Positions 7,838-16,993 of a stretch of DNA of 64,000 bases are shown here, piece by piece. The notes under the pieces are model-generated. The model made no database searches and was not told the DNA's origin. It worked only from the letters and a program-made list of their open reading frames with translations. The stretch spans positions 1 through 64,000 of the forward strand of contig JACWDT010000004.1 in the NCBI GenBank assembly GCA_014653985.1. The letters run 5' to 3'. Source of the stretch: Pelagibacterales bacterium SAG-MED22. Lineage in GTDB: Bacteria; Pseudomonadota; Alphaproteobacteria; Pelagibacterales; Pelagibacteraceae. Each line of letters opens with the position of its first letter. Position 1 is the first letter of the stretch. Position numbers and translations under genes: made by a program.

Positions 7838-9457
7838 TTACATATTTCCATATTTAGGTCCACCTCCACCCTCAGGAGTTACCCAAATAATATTTTGTGA
7901 TGGTTCTTTAATATCACAAGTTTTACAGTGAATACAGTTTTGTGAATTGATGACAAATTTGTTTACTTCATTTTCTTTTTGAACTTCATAAACTCCTGCA
8001 GGACAATATCTTTGAGCAGGCTCGTCAAATTTTTCTAAAGTATAATTGATTGGTAAATTAGGATCTTTGAGTTTTAAATGAACTGGCTGATTATCTGCAT
8101 GATTTGTACCTGTTAGATAAACTGAACTTGTTTTATCAAAAGTTATAACATTATCATATTTTGGATAATCTATTTTTGGCATATCTTTAGCTGGTTTTAG
8201 GGTTTCATGATCAGCGTGCTTATGCTTAAGAGTAAAAGGCATTTTTCCTCTAAATAAAATTTGATCTATACCTGTAAATATTATTCCTAATATCAATCCC
8301 CAACTAAAACTAGGTTTGACATTTCTTGCCTCAAACAATTCTTTATAGAGCCAGCTATTTTTAAATTTTTGTTCAAATATAGATAAATCTTTATTATCTT
8401 TTAAATGCTCATTTATAGTTTCAGCCGCTATTATCCCACTTTTCATAGCTGTGTGAGAGCCTTTGATTTTTGGCATGTTTAAAGTTCCCGCATCACAGCC
8501 AACTAACAATGCTCCTGGCATAAACATCTGAGGTAAACTTTGAAAACCTCCCTCAATTAAAGCTCTTGCACCGTATGAAATTCTTTTTCCACCTTCTATA
8601 ATTTTCCTGATAGCTGGATGAGTTTTAAATCTTTGAAACTCATCGTATGGAGATAAATGAGGGTTTTTATAATCTAAACCTATAACATAACCTAAAAAAA
8701 CCTGTTTATTTTCTGCATGATACATAAAACTTCCGCCGTAAGTGTTGTTATCTAATGGCCATCCGGCTGTGTGCATTACTAGGCCTTCTTCGTGAGTTTT
8801 CTCGTCAATTTCCCAAATTTCTTTAAACCCAATCCCATATTGTTGTGGATCTTTTCCTTTATTTAATTCAAATTTTTGAATTAATTCTTTCCCAAGATGA
8901 CCTCTGCAACCCTCAGCAAAAACTGTTACCTTACCTAATAGTTCAATACCTGGCTCAAAACTATCTTTTTTATTTCCTTCTTTATCTATGCCCATATCTT
9001 GAGTAGCAACTCCTTTTACAGATCCATCATCGTTGTATAAAATTTCACTTGCAGGAAATCCTGGAAATATTTCTACACCTAAATTTTCCGCTTGCTCAGC
9101 AAGCCATCTACATAAATTTGCTAAACTAATAATATAATTTTTATGATTTTGCTGAACCGCAGGAAGCAACCAAGTTGGCCAGCTTAATGATTTTGTTTTT
9201 CCTAAAAATAAAAATTTTTCTTTTGATACTTTGGTTTTAATTGGTGAATTTAATTCTCTCCAATTAGGTAATAATTCATCTAACGCACGCGTCTCAAAAA
9301 CATTACCACTTAAAATATGTGCGCCTATTTCTGAAGCTTTTTCTAGTAAGCAAACATTTAGATTTGGATCTAATTGTTTTAGTTTTATTGCTGTTGATAA
9401 ACCTGATGGCCCACCACCAATAATAACAACATCATATTCCATCGATTCCCTAGACAT
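7838..9457 (-). CDS. Electron transfer flavoprotein:ubiquinone oxidoreductase
   Basis: This 539-residue membrane-associated flavoprotein passes electrons from reduced ETF to ubiquinone. It has an N-terminal FAD motif, VVIIGGGPSGLS, around residue 10. The C-terminal iron-sulfur segment is near residue 500, with cysteines in YCPAG and in NCIHCKTCDIK. The ending TPEGGGGPKYGNM is typical of ETF-QO. The start is kept at the first ATG because RESMEYDVVI is conserved in relatives, although an AGGGA precedes an internal ATG five codons on. It follows etfA by 23 bases in the same direction, forming a block that links the DMGDH-like enzyme to the respiratory chain. Confidence 0.95.
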   Translation of the reverse strand: MSRESMEYDVVIIGGGPSGLSTAIKLKQLDPNLNVCLLEKASEIGAHILSGNVFETRALDELLPNWRELNSPIKTKVSKEKFLFLGKTKSLSWPTWLLPAVQQNHKNYIISLANLCRWLAEQAENLGVEIFPGFPASEILYNDDGSVKGVATQDMGIDKEGNKKDSFEPGIELLGKVTVFAEGCRGHLGKELIQKFELNKGKDPQQYGIGFKEIWEIDEKTHEEGLVMHTAGWPLDNNTYGGSFMYHAENKQVFLGYVIGLDYKNPHLSPYDEFQRFKTHPAIRKIIEGGKRISYGARALIEGGFQSLPQMFMPGALLVGCDAGTLNMPKIKGSHTAMKSGIIAAETINEHLKDNKDLSIFEQKFKNSWLYKELFEARNVKPSFSWGLILGIIFTGIDQILFRGKMPFTLKHKHADHETLKPAKDMPKIDYPKYDNVITFDKTSSVYLTGTNHADNQPVHLKLKDPNLPINYTLEKFDEPAQRYCPAGVYEVQKENEVNKFVINSQNCIHCKTCDIKEPSQNIIWVTPEGGGGPKYGNM

Positions 9458-9480
9458 AGACTAGTTTTTAACTGTAAGGA

Positions 9481-10434
9481 TTATTTTTGTATAGTGTTTA
9501 ATTTGTTCAGCTCTTCCATGAACTGTGGAAGTGCTTCAAATAGATCAGCTTCAAGGCCATAATCTGCTACACTAAATATTGGAGCCTCTCCATCTTTATT
9601 GATTGCGACAATTACTTTACTCTCTTTCATTCCCGCTAAATGCTGGATTGCCCCTGAAATTCCAATCGCAATATATAAATCAGGTACAACAACTTTTCCA
9701 GTTTGACCAACTTGATGGTCGTTACTTATATAACCTGCATCTACTGCGGCTCTTGATGCACCAATAGCTGCACCTAGTTTATCTGCAACTTCTGTTATTA
9801 ATTTAAAATTATCTCCACTCTGCATCCCTCTACCACCTGAAACAACAATTCTTGCAGTTCCTAATTCCGGTCTGTCAGATTTAATTTCTTCTCTCTTAAT
9901 AAATTTTGTATTAGAAAATTCTTCACCAGCCTCTCCTTTTTCAATTGTTGCAGTTCCACCAGAACTTTCGCATGGTTCAAAAGATGTAGGTCTGATCGTT
10001 ACACATTTTTTTGCATCATTTGTTTTTACTGTGGCAAAAGCGTTTCCTGCATAAATAGGTCTTAGAAAAGTATCAGGTGATATCACTTTTATAATATCAC
10101 TTACCTGAGAAGTATCTAAATGAGCAGCAACTCTTGGCATTAAGTTTTTACCAAACGTGTTTGCAGAACAAACAATATGAGAATAATTTTCTGCAAGTTT
10201 AACAATTGCTGGTGCAAAGTTTTCAGCTGTAAAATTTTCATAATGTGGTGCCTCTATACTAATTACTTTTTTAACCACTGGTAATTCAGACAGTTTTTTT
10301 GCAGCATTCTCGCTATTTTGACCAATAATTACCGCATGAACTTCAGTATCGATTTGAGATGCAGCAGTTGCAGCGTTTAAAGTAAAAGGCCTTAACTCTT
10401 TATTGTTATGTTCTGCTATAAGTAATACGGCCAT
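9481..10434 (-). CDS. etfA: Electron transfer flavoprotein alpha subunit
   Basis: This 317-residue soluble subunit binds FAD and mediates electron transfer. The C-terminal FAD-binding domain carries GRGMQSGDNFKL, LGAAIGASRAAVDAG and the QVGQTGK segment diagnostic of ETF alpha. Its ATG overlaps the etfB stop (TAATG), as is common for subunits made in equal amounts. It precedes the ETF-QO gene, and with EtfB should accept electrons from the adjacent dimethylglycine-dehydrogenase-like enzyme and other acyl-CoA or methylamine dehydrogenases. Confidence 0.96.
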   Translation of the reverse strand: MAVLLIAEHNNKELRPFTLNAATAASQIDTEVHAVIIGQNSENAAKKLSELPVVKKVISIEAPHYENFTAENFAPAIVKLAENYSHIVCSANTFGKNLMPRVAAHLDTSQVSDIIKVISPDTFLRPIYAGNAFATVKTNDAKKCVTIRPTSFEPCESSGGTATIEKGEAGEEFSNTKFIKREEIKSDRPELGTARIVVSGGRGMQSGDNFKLITEVADKLGAAIGASRAAVDAGYISNDHQVGQTGKVVVPDLYIAIGISGAIQHLAGMKESKVIVAINKDGEAPIFSVADYGLEADLFEALPQFMEELNKLNTIQK

Positions 10435-11183
10435 TATATAACTTTTGCCTCGTTTTTTAATTTTTGAACTAATTCAGCAACATTTGCTACTTTAATACCA
10501 GCTTTTCTTTTTGGTGGTTCCTCAACTTTTAATTGCTGAACTCTTGGGGTGATATCAATTCCTAAATCAGAAACATTTATTTCTTCTATAGGTTTTTTCT
10601 TTGCCTTCATAATATTTGGTAATGATGCGTATCTAGGTTCATTTAATCTTAAATCACAGGTTACAATTGCTGGAATATTAATTTCAACAGTTTCAAGACC
10701 TTCGTCAATTTCTCTAGTAACCTCTAAAGAATTATCTTTTACTTCTATATTCGATGCAAAAGTTGCTTGTGGCCAATTTAATAAAGCACTTAGCATTTGT
10801 CCTGTTTGATTACAATCATCATCAATTGCTTGTTTGCCCATAAAAACTAAATCTGGTTTTTCTTTTTCTACAATTTTTTGTATAATTTTTGAAACAGCTA
10901 GAGGCTCTAAAACACCTTCCGTCTTTACATGAATTCCTTTATCTGCTCCAACTGCTAAAGCTTTTCTAACAGTCTCTTGAGCTTTTTCTTCTCCTACTGT
11001 TATTGCAACGATCTCCGTTGCTTTACCTGCCTCTTTTATTTTAACCGCTTCCTCAATAGCGTTATCATCAGGAGGATTAGTTGACATTTTGACATTGTCT
11101 GTAACCACACCTGAGCCATCCTCTTTCACTCTAATTTGAACGTTATAATCAATTACTCTTTTTACAGCGACTAAAATTTTCAT
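10434..11183 (-). CDS. etfB: Electron transfer flavoprotein beta subunit
   Basis: The length of 249 residues is normal for EtfB. It starts KILVAVKRVIDYN and contains the family signature region DLRLNEPRYASLPNIMKAKK near residue 185. EtfB binds AMP and pairs with EtfA. The start overlaps the stop of the preceding dehydrogenase gene (TAATG), so dehydrogenase, etfB and etfA are translationally coupled. The order dehydrogenase-etfB-etfA-ETF-QO forms one complete electron route. Confidence 0.96.
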   Translation of the reverse strand: MKILVAVKRVIDYNVQIRVKEDGSGVVTDNVKMSTNPPDDNAIEEAVKIKEAGKATEIVAITVGEEKAQETVRKALAVGADKGIHVKTEGVLEPLAVSKIIQKIVEKEKPDLVFMGKQAIDDDCNQTGQMLSALLNWPQATFASNIEVKDNSLEVTREIDEGLETVEINIPAIVTCDLRLNEPRYASLPNIMKAKKKPIEEINVSDLGIDITPRVQQLKVEEPPKRKAGIKVANVAELVQKLKNEAKVI

Positions 11184-13615
11184 TATGCTCTCAACAAATT
11201 ATTTTCTTTATCGTATGGACTTTCTTCTAATACAGTAGCCTCATACATTTCTCCCAAGATATCAACTTGTAATTTGTCACCCACATTTGCAAAATCAGGT
11301 TTAACCATTGCTAATGCTATTGATTTATCTAATCTAAAACCAAACTCACCGCCAGTTGCTCTTCCAACAACTTTACTATCTTTATATATAGGGTTATTCC
11401 CTAATACATCTGCATCTTTTGTATTATGCACTTCAAGAGTAACTAATTTGTTATCAAATCCCTTTTCTCTCCATTTATTTAAGGCTTCCAATCCAATAAA
11501 ATTACCTTTGTTAGGATGAATAAATCTATCCAACCCAGACTCGTAAGGTGAATATTCAATTGATAATTCTGTGCCTACAAGTTTGTATGATTTTTCTAAT
11601 CTTAAACTATTCATAGCTCTTATGCCAAATGGTTTTATTCCTAAATCCTTACCTGCATCCAACAATTTATCAAAAATATGATTTTGATATTCTATTGGGT
11701 GATGCAATTCCCATCCTAGCTCACCTACAAAATTTACTCTCATCGCATTAACTGGAGCATAACCAACATTAACCTTTTTAGCAGTTAACCATTTAAAATT
11801 TTCATTTGAAAAATCATCAGTGGAAACTTTTTGCATCAAATCTCTTGCTTTTGGACCAGCGACCACAAGTACACCTGTACTATTAGTTAAATCTTCAAAT
11901 ATCACTGAGCCATCAGTTGGCATCCATTTTTGTATCCAATCATGATCCAATCTCAAATTTGCTCCTGCAGAAACAAGATAATATGAATTTTCTGCCTCTT
12001 TCATAATTGTGAATTCAGAATGCACACCTCCTTTAGTATTTAAAGCATGACATAAATTTATTCTGCCAATTTTTTTTGGTAGTTTGTTTGCAACTAAAAA
12101 ATCTAAAAATTCCTCAGCCTTAGGTCCTCTTATTCTGCATTTAGCAAATGCTGTCATATCTAACAAACCAACATTTTCTTTAACATTTTGACACTCTTTT
12201 TTAATTGCATCGAACCATTTTGATCGTCTAAACGACCAATCATCTTTTTGTTCCATGCCATCAGTTGCAAAAAAGTTTGGTCTTTCCCAACCAAATTTTT
12301 GTCCAAAAACCGCACCCAAATTTTTCATTCTTTCATAACAAGGTGCTGTTTTTAAAGGTCTTGCTGCTGGTCTTTCTTCATCAGGATAATGAGTGATAAA
12401 AACATGACTGTATGCTTCCTCATTTTTTGCTTTTAAGTATGATTTAGTTGCATAATTTCCATAACGTCTTGGTTCAACTCCTAACATATCAATAGTAGGT
12501 TCACCGTCTACAATCCACTCTGCTAACTGCCAGCCAGCTCCACCTGCTGCAGTAATTCCAAAACTGTGTCCTTCATTAATCCAAAAATTTTTTAATCCCC
12601 ACGCTGGACCAACTATTGGATTTCCATCAGGTGTGTAACAGATTGCACCATTATAAACTTTTTTTACACCAACTTCTCCAAAAGCAGGCACACGGTGAAT
12701 TGCTCCCTCAATATGCGGCGCTAATCTATCGAGATCCTCTTGAAACAATTCGTACTCTGAGTTTTTTGATGGACCTTCAACATAACAAGCTGGCGCACCA
12801 TCTTCATAAGGTCCTAATATCAATCCACCTGCTTCTTCTCGCATATACCATCTACTATCACTGTCTCTAAGAACTCCCATTTCAGGAAGACCTTCTTTTT
12901 TTCTTTTTTGAATTTCAGGATGGGGTTCAGTTACAATATATTGATGCTCAACTGGAATTACTGGAATATCTAAACCTACCATTTCACCAGTTTGTCTTGC
13001 GAAATTTCCAGAACATGAAATTACATGCTCACACTCAATTGAACCTTTATCTGTTTCTACTATCCAGCCGTCTTTAGTTTGTTTCATACTTGTTACAGCT
13101 GTATTTCTATAAATTTCAGCACCTCTATTTCTTGCACCAGTTGCTAAAGCTTGAGTTAAATCTGCTGGCTGAATATATCCATCTTCTGGGTGTTGTATTG
13201 CGCCAACTAAATCATCTGTATGACACAATGGCCAAATTTCTTTTACTTGTTGAGGAGTTAAAAATTTAACATCCACCCCAATAGTTTGTGCAACACCTGC
13301 ATATTGATGATACTCATCCATTCTATCTTTAGTGCTAGCTAATCGAATATTTGAAACAACACTAAAACCAACATTCTTTCCAGTTTCTTCCTCTAAAGTT
13401 TTGTAAAGATTAACTGCGTATTTATGAAGCTGTCCGACCGAATAACTCATGTTAAACAAAGGTAATAAACCAGCTGCATGCCAGGTTGACCCTGAGGTTA
13501 ATTCTTTTCTTTCAACTAAAACAACATCTGACCAACCTTTTTTTGCTAGATGATAAAGAGCACTTACTCCTACAACCCCACCACCAACTACAACAACTTT
13601 AGTTTTTGTTTTCAT
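11183..13615 (-). CDS. Dimethylglycine/sarcosine dehydrogenase-like FAD and GcvT-domain protein
   Basis: This 810-residue protein has two parts. The N-terminal DAO-type FAD domain (about 1-400) carries VVVVGGGVVG and GSTWHAAGL. In DMGDH the histidine of the latter motif binds FAD covalently. The C-terminal half is a GcvT-like aminomethyltransferase region (about 430-810) that in relatives transfers the released carbon to tetrahydrofolate. Such enzymes demethylate dimethylglycine or sarcosine, donate electrons to ETF and form 5,10-methylene-THF. It starts the operon with etfB, etfA and ETF-QO, which strongly supports an ETF-linked dehydrogenase. The exact substrate cannot be decided between dimethylglycine, sarcosine and related N-methyl compounds. 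Confidence 0.88.
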   Translation of the reverse strand: MKTKTKVVVVGGGVVGVSALYHLAKKGWSDVVLVERKELTSGSTWHAAGLLPLFNMSYSVGQLHKYAVNLYKTLEEETGKNVGFSVVSNIRLASTKDRMDEYHQYAGVAQTIGVDVKFLTPQQVKEIWPLCHTDDLVGAIQHPEDGYIQPADLTQALATGARNRGAEIYRNTAVTSMKQTKDGWIVETDKGSIECEHVISCSGNFARQTGEMVGLDIPVIPVEHQYIVTEPHPEIQKRKKEGLPEMGVLRDSDSRWYMREEAGGLILGPYEDGAPACYVEGPSKNSEYELFQEDLDRLAPHIEGAIHRVPAFGEVGVKKVYNGAICYTPDGNPIVGPAWGLKNFWINEGHSFGITAAGGAGWQLAEWIVDGEPTIDMLGVEPRRYGNYATKSYLKAKNEEAYSHVFITHYPDEERPAARPLKTAPCYERMKNLGAVFGQKFGWERPNFFATDGMEQKDDWSFRRSKWFDAIKKECQNVKENVGLLDMTAFAKCRIRGPKAEEFLDFLVANKLPKKIGRINLCHALNTKGGVHSEFTIMKEAENSYYLVSAGANLRLDHDWIQKWMPTDGSVIFEDLTNSTGVLVVAGPKARDLMQKVSTDDFSNENFKWLTAKKVNVGYAPVNAMRVNFVGELGWELHHPIEYQNHIFDKLLDAGKDLGIKPFGIRAMNSLRLEKSYKLVGTELSIEYSPYESGLDRFIHPNKGNFIGLEALNKWREKGFDNKLVTLEVHNTKDADVLGNNPIYKDSKVVGRATGGEFGFRLDKSIALAMVKPDFANVGDKLQVDILGEMYEATVLEESPYDKENNLLRA

Positions 13616-13672
13616 TGAACGATTCCTACTAAATTTTCATTAATTACGAAACAAAAATGTATCAACAAGATA

Positions 13673-14146
13673 TCAGATTGAGCTACCTAGAGGTATTGGG
13701 TTTGAGACCATAGTTGTGAGCCAGCAGTCCTTTAATTCTCCATCCAGAATGTATTTTTCAACTTGCCAATTAAATTTATGATAAATTTTATTTTTATCCA
13801 GAATAATAACCTCAAATTGCGCCAATTTATCATTACTTCTTAATTCGGTTATTGTATGGCTTAAATGGTCAATCATCATTTGGTATGAATTTCCTTTAAG
13901 CATTCTTTTAAAGTTATTTAATGGTCCTGTAACTTTTTTATTGTTTGGATGTGCAAAATTCCATGTTTGTTCAATACCGCTATCTTGATAATTTAAATCA
14001 TTTTGCTGAAGTCCAGTTAGTTGAATTTTGACAACTTCTTTAGGTTTAATATTCTTATCAGGATTTAACAAATCAGCTTTGGAAAAACTTGTTAATAGAA
14101 AAAATAAAATTAATACTTTAAATGTTATTTGCAGTTTCTTTAACAT
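13673..14146 (-). CDS. Secreted DUF4864-like protein
   Basis: The protein has 157 residues. An N-terminal hydrophobic signal sequence (about residues 8-24, KVLILFFLLTSFSKA) suggests export to the periplasm. The remainder shows the pattern QLTGLQQND, a tryptophan-containing WNFAHPNNKKVTGPL and KRMLKGNSYQMM, resembling the DUF4864 family of unknown function. Its start lies inside the 3' end of the flavodoxin-fold reductase gene, with a 29-base overlap, so it is co-transcribed. No catalytic residues are recognised. Confidence 0.75.
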   Translation of the reverse strand: MLKKLQITFKVLILFFLLTSFSKADLLNPDKNIKPKEVVKIQLTGLQQNDLNYQDSGIEQTWNFAHPNNKKVTGPLNNFKRMLKGNSYQMMIDHLSHTITELRSNDKLAQFEVIILDKNKIYHKFNWQVEKYILDGELKDCWLTTMVSNPIPLGSSI

Positions 14147-14687
14147 CTTCTAAAAATTCTTGTCTCTTGGCATCGCTCACAAATGGTACTGCAAAATACC
14201 TTCTGTATATAATGTTATATATGCCACACATGTGAAAAACTCCTCTTTTCAATCTTCGAATAGGCAAATTTAGAAAGAAAGTTGTGATAGCTAATCTTGG
14301 AGAGCCATATGTGCAAAATATAATTGCTTTTTTTTGCTTTAAATTACCAATTGGATATCCATAATTTCCAACCAACTTTTTAAATTTAAATGCCCAAGGT
14401 GGTGCTAGAACTTTATCAATCCAACCTTCAACAATAGCAGGCATTCTAAAATTCCAAATTGGAGCAATCAAGACAATGATATCAGAATTTTCAATTCTTT
14501 TTCTATGATCAAGAACTTCTTGATCAGGTTCCTCACCTGCAAATACTGGATTAAATTTTTCTTTATATAAATCGACTACATCTACGGAATTACCATTAAG
14601 TTCTACTTGTTTGATAAATTCATTTTTAATCGCAGCATTAAAAGAATTATCTTTGTAATGACCATAAATTAAGAAGACTTTTTTCAT
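14118..14687 (-). CDS. Flavodoxin-fold NAD(P)H:quinone oxidoreductase
   Basis: This 189-residue soluble protein resembles the KefF/MdaB/NQO group, which uses FMN or FAD to reduce quinones by two electrons. The N-terminal beta strand and loop VFLIYGHYKDNSFN, the IVLIAPIWNFRMPAIVEGWID segment near residue 75 and the ICTYGSP-like region near 120 fit the fold. Its end overlaps the DUF4864 gene by 29 bases. The physiological substrate is unknown; a role in quinone or electrophile detoxification is the usual guess. Confidence 0.82.
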   Translation of the reverse strand: MKKVFLIYGHYKDNSFNAAIKNEFIKQVELNGNSVDVVDLYKEKFNPVFAGEEPDQEVLDHRKRIENSDIIVLIAPIWNFRMPAIVEGWIDKVLAPPWAFKFKKLVGNYGYPIGNLKQKKAIIFCTYGSPRLAITTFFLNLPIRRLKRGVFHMCGIYNIIYRRYFAVPFVSDAKRQEFLEDVKETANNI

Positions 14688-14748
14688 AGATACGTATTAG
14701 CTCAAAAATCTAAAAAAACTAATAAATATTTATGAATATTTGTAATAG

Positions 14749-16359
14749 CTACTCTGCAGTTTTGTATTTGCTGTTGTTAATGATAAAGACAAATAAAATT
14801 GGAAGTATTAACGTTAATATAGTTACCACAATTAATAAAATCCCAAGTTCAGAGTAATCAGCTGTTGTTTGGATGTCACCACTTACTTTATCCTTAACTT
14901 CTCTAGTAACTGTAAATATTTCATTTAAATATTTCGTTCCTAACGCACTTGCTGACAATGCAAGGTTGGTGAAGGAGGCAAAAACTGCAAAAAAAGTTGC
15001 TTTTAAATGAGATGGAGCATTTTTTGCTATCCAAGCAAGTAATGGAATCATTGATACTTGACCCAAAGGAGACTCGAGAGCTGTATTAATTAAAGCAATA
15101 AACTTAGCATCAACCACTCCTCCAGTTAATGAAGATGTCCAATTATGAAAGCCATAGTACATTCCAACACTTGGTAAAAATAAAATTGCACCTGCAATAC
15201 TTAAAACAACAATTATTTTGGCAATTGAATTCTTTGCCATAAATGGTCTTAACAAAACAATCCCTGCTAAAGTTAAAATTGATGCAAGTAATGATAAAAT
15301 TGAAAAAAACTGTTCATTAAATCCAAGTTGATCAATTTCAAACCAAGTTAAACCTGGTCCAGGGCCTGGCATCGCTCTAAAAATAAATATAATTACAGCT
15401 GTTCCAACTATTGTTAATCTTAATTCCTGAGGTAGTTCTTTAATAAGTTTAAACATTAAAAATAAAATAATTATTACTGAGCCTATAAAAACAATTTCTT
15501 GTGCAAATGGGACGTTAAAAGATCCTACCGAGAGTGTGAAAATGACAAAAACTAAACTACCACCTAAAATCCACCAGTTTATCTCTGTTTTTTCATTTCC
15601 TCTTTCTTCCTTAAATTCTAATCCTTGAGATTTTAAAATTTTTATTTTTTTTTCTCTTAAATAATTTGCTAAGATTACACCAAAGATCGAAACTAGGGGT
15701 ATTACAAGAGCGTATAAATAAATTGTTCCATATAAATTTATTTTTTCAGATTGCTCTAAACTTTCAACATCTCTAAATAAAATGACATTTACTAATGCCA
15801 CAAGAACTGTTCCACCTATTATTGCAAAACGACCAAGAGTTTGCATTGTGGTATGCATTATTTTTACTTGATCTTTGCTATAATCTGTTCCCTGTTCATC
15901 TGATAAAGGAACTGCTTCAACAGTCATTGCATCTGCAACTACATCCTGAACGACATATCCAACTGGAGCTAAAATGACACTTATTACAAACCAAGTTTCG
16001 ACAGAAAATATTTCTGACATAGTTTCTGTATGAATAATTAACCCATACATAATCATCAAGCTTAAGGCTATTAGGCTGGCCCCTAAATAAACCATATAGT
16101 TTTTTCTTTCCCATATAAGATCAACAAGATGGCCTAAAGGCATTTTTAATGCCCAGGGTATACCTGCCCAAAATCCTAGTCCTGCAAGAAATGCAGCTGA
16201 TAAATTTAAATAATCTTTAACAAAGAAAGTTCCAACTATTCCAGTTAAACCTGAAATACCAGCAGCCATATAGACCATTAACGGCGGAAGATAAGTCCAC
16301 TTAAATTCTCGTCCTAAATCTAAAAAAGTGCTATCAAAAAATTTTAATATTTTGTTCAT
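14749..16359 (-). CDS. MFS carrier, folate-biopterin transporter (BT1)-like
   Basis: This 536-residue integral membrane protein has about twelve predicted transmembrane segments. The early FFVKDYLNLSAAFLAGL, PWALKMPLGHLVD and WERKNYMVYLG segments resemble the BT1/folate-biopterin branch of the major facilitator superfamily. There, a KD-x-L-x-LS-x-A stretch and a PW-x-x-K-P-x-G-x-x-x-D loop are conserved. The assignment to that branch is by pattern memory only, so a generic MFS permease remains possible. Its ATG overlaps the stop of the CoA-binding protein gene (TAATG). Substrate is unknown. Confidence 0.7.
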   Translation of the reverse strand: MNKILKFFDSTFLDLGREFKWTYLPPLMVYMAAGISGLTGIVGTFFVKDYLNLSAAFLAGLGFWAGIPWALKMPLGHLVDLIWERKNYMVYLGASLIALSLMIMYGLIIHTETMSEIFSVETWFVISVILAPVGYVVQDVVADAMTVEAVPLSDEQGTDYSKDQVKIMHTTMQTLGRFAIIGGTVLVALVNVILFRDVESLEQSEKINLYGTIYLYALVIPLVSIFGVILANYLREKKIKILKSQGLEFKEERGNEKTEINWWILGGSLVFVIFTLSVGSFNVPFAQEIVFIGSVIIILFLMFKLIKELPQELRLTIVGTAVIIFIFRAMPGPGPGLTWFEIDQLGFNEQFFSILSLLASILTLAGIVLLRPFMAKNSIAKIIVVLSIAGAILFLPSVGMYYGFHNWTSSLTGGVVDAKFIALINTALESPLGQVSMIPLLAWIAKNAPSHLKATFFAVFASFTNLALSASALGTKYLNEIFTVTREVKDKVSGDIQTTADYSELGILLIVVTILTLILPILFVFIINNSKYKTAE

Positions 16360-16793
16360 TAGTCACTAAGAACTGGGAAGGCTTGTCTTACTTTTAAGAA
16401 ATGTTTTTGATATTCCATTTTGGTACATTTATTTTCAACATATTCTATATGATTTTTTTCAACTAACTCTTTTGCATTTTCGTCACGTATTCCAAGTTGC
16501 AACCATAAAACTTTAGCACCAATTTTCACAGTGTCCTCTGCAATTGCCAATACTTCTCTAGAGGGTCTAAATACATCAACAATATCTATATTTTTTTTTA
16601 TATCTGTTATTTTAGCATATACCTCTTCACCCAAAATTTTTTGACCTTTGGCAGATGGGTTAACTGGAAATACTTTATACCCATATTTTTGCATATACTT
16701 CATCACAATAGTAGATGCTTTAGTTTGGTCATTACTAACTCCTATCATAGCAATAGTTTTATATTTTGAGAGAATATCTTTGATTTGACTCAT
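16359..16793 (-). CDS. CoA-binding domain protein (YccU type)
   Basis: The protein has 144 residues with a single Rossmann-like CoA-binding domain. IAMIGVSNDQTKAS near residue 15, VFPVNPSAKGQKILGEEVY near 50 and the VDVFRPSREV segment near 85 are typical. Relatives bind CoA or similar nucleotides, but their cellular role is unknown. It lies between the membrane-anchored small protein and the MFS gene and overlaps the latter by one base. Confidence 0.87.
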   Translation of the reverse strand: MSQIKDILSKYKTIAMIGVSNDQTKASTIVMKYMQKYGYKVFPVNPSAKGQKILGEEVYAKITDIKKNIDIVDVFRPSREVLAIAEDTVKIGAKVLWLQLGIRDENAKELVEKNHIEYVENKCTKMEYQKHFLKVRQAFPVLSD

Positions 16794-16795
16794 AA

Positions 16796-16993
16796 TTATT
16801 TATCACTTTTGATTTGTTCTTCGCAAAATTTCTTTGCTTCATCTAAATCGGTAATTTTAGTTTCAGACAATTTTTGGCTCGCAGCTAAACACGCATCCAC
16901 GGCTCTTTTAAAGTTATATTCATTAAAATTAAAAACTATAAACATTCCAAAAATAATTAAGATTATGATAAAAAAATTTTTTTTATTCATCAT
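16796..16993 (-). CDS. Small membrane-anchored protein of unknown function
   Basis: This 65-residue protein starts MMNKKNF and has one hydrophobic segment (about 7-22, FFIIILIIFGMFIVF). A short polar helix with two cysteines (DACLAA and KKFCEEQ) follows. The topology suggests an N-terminal anchor with the helix in the periplasm. The start overlaps the stop of the crotonase gene (TAATG) and the next gene begins two bases after its stop, so it sits inside a tight operon, which argues it is real. I do not recognise a family. Confidence 0.65.
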   Translation of the reverse strand: MMNKKNFFIIILIIFGMFIVFNFNEYNFKRAVDACLAASQKLSETKITDLDEAKKFCEEQIKSDK

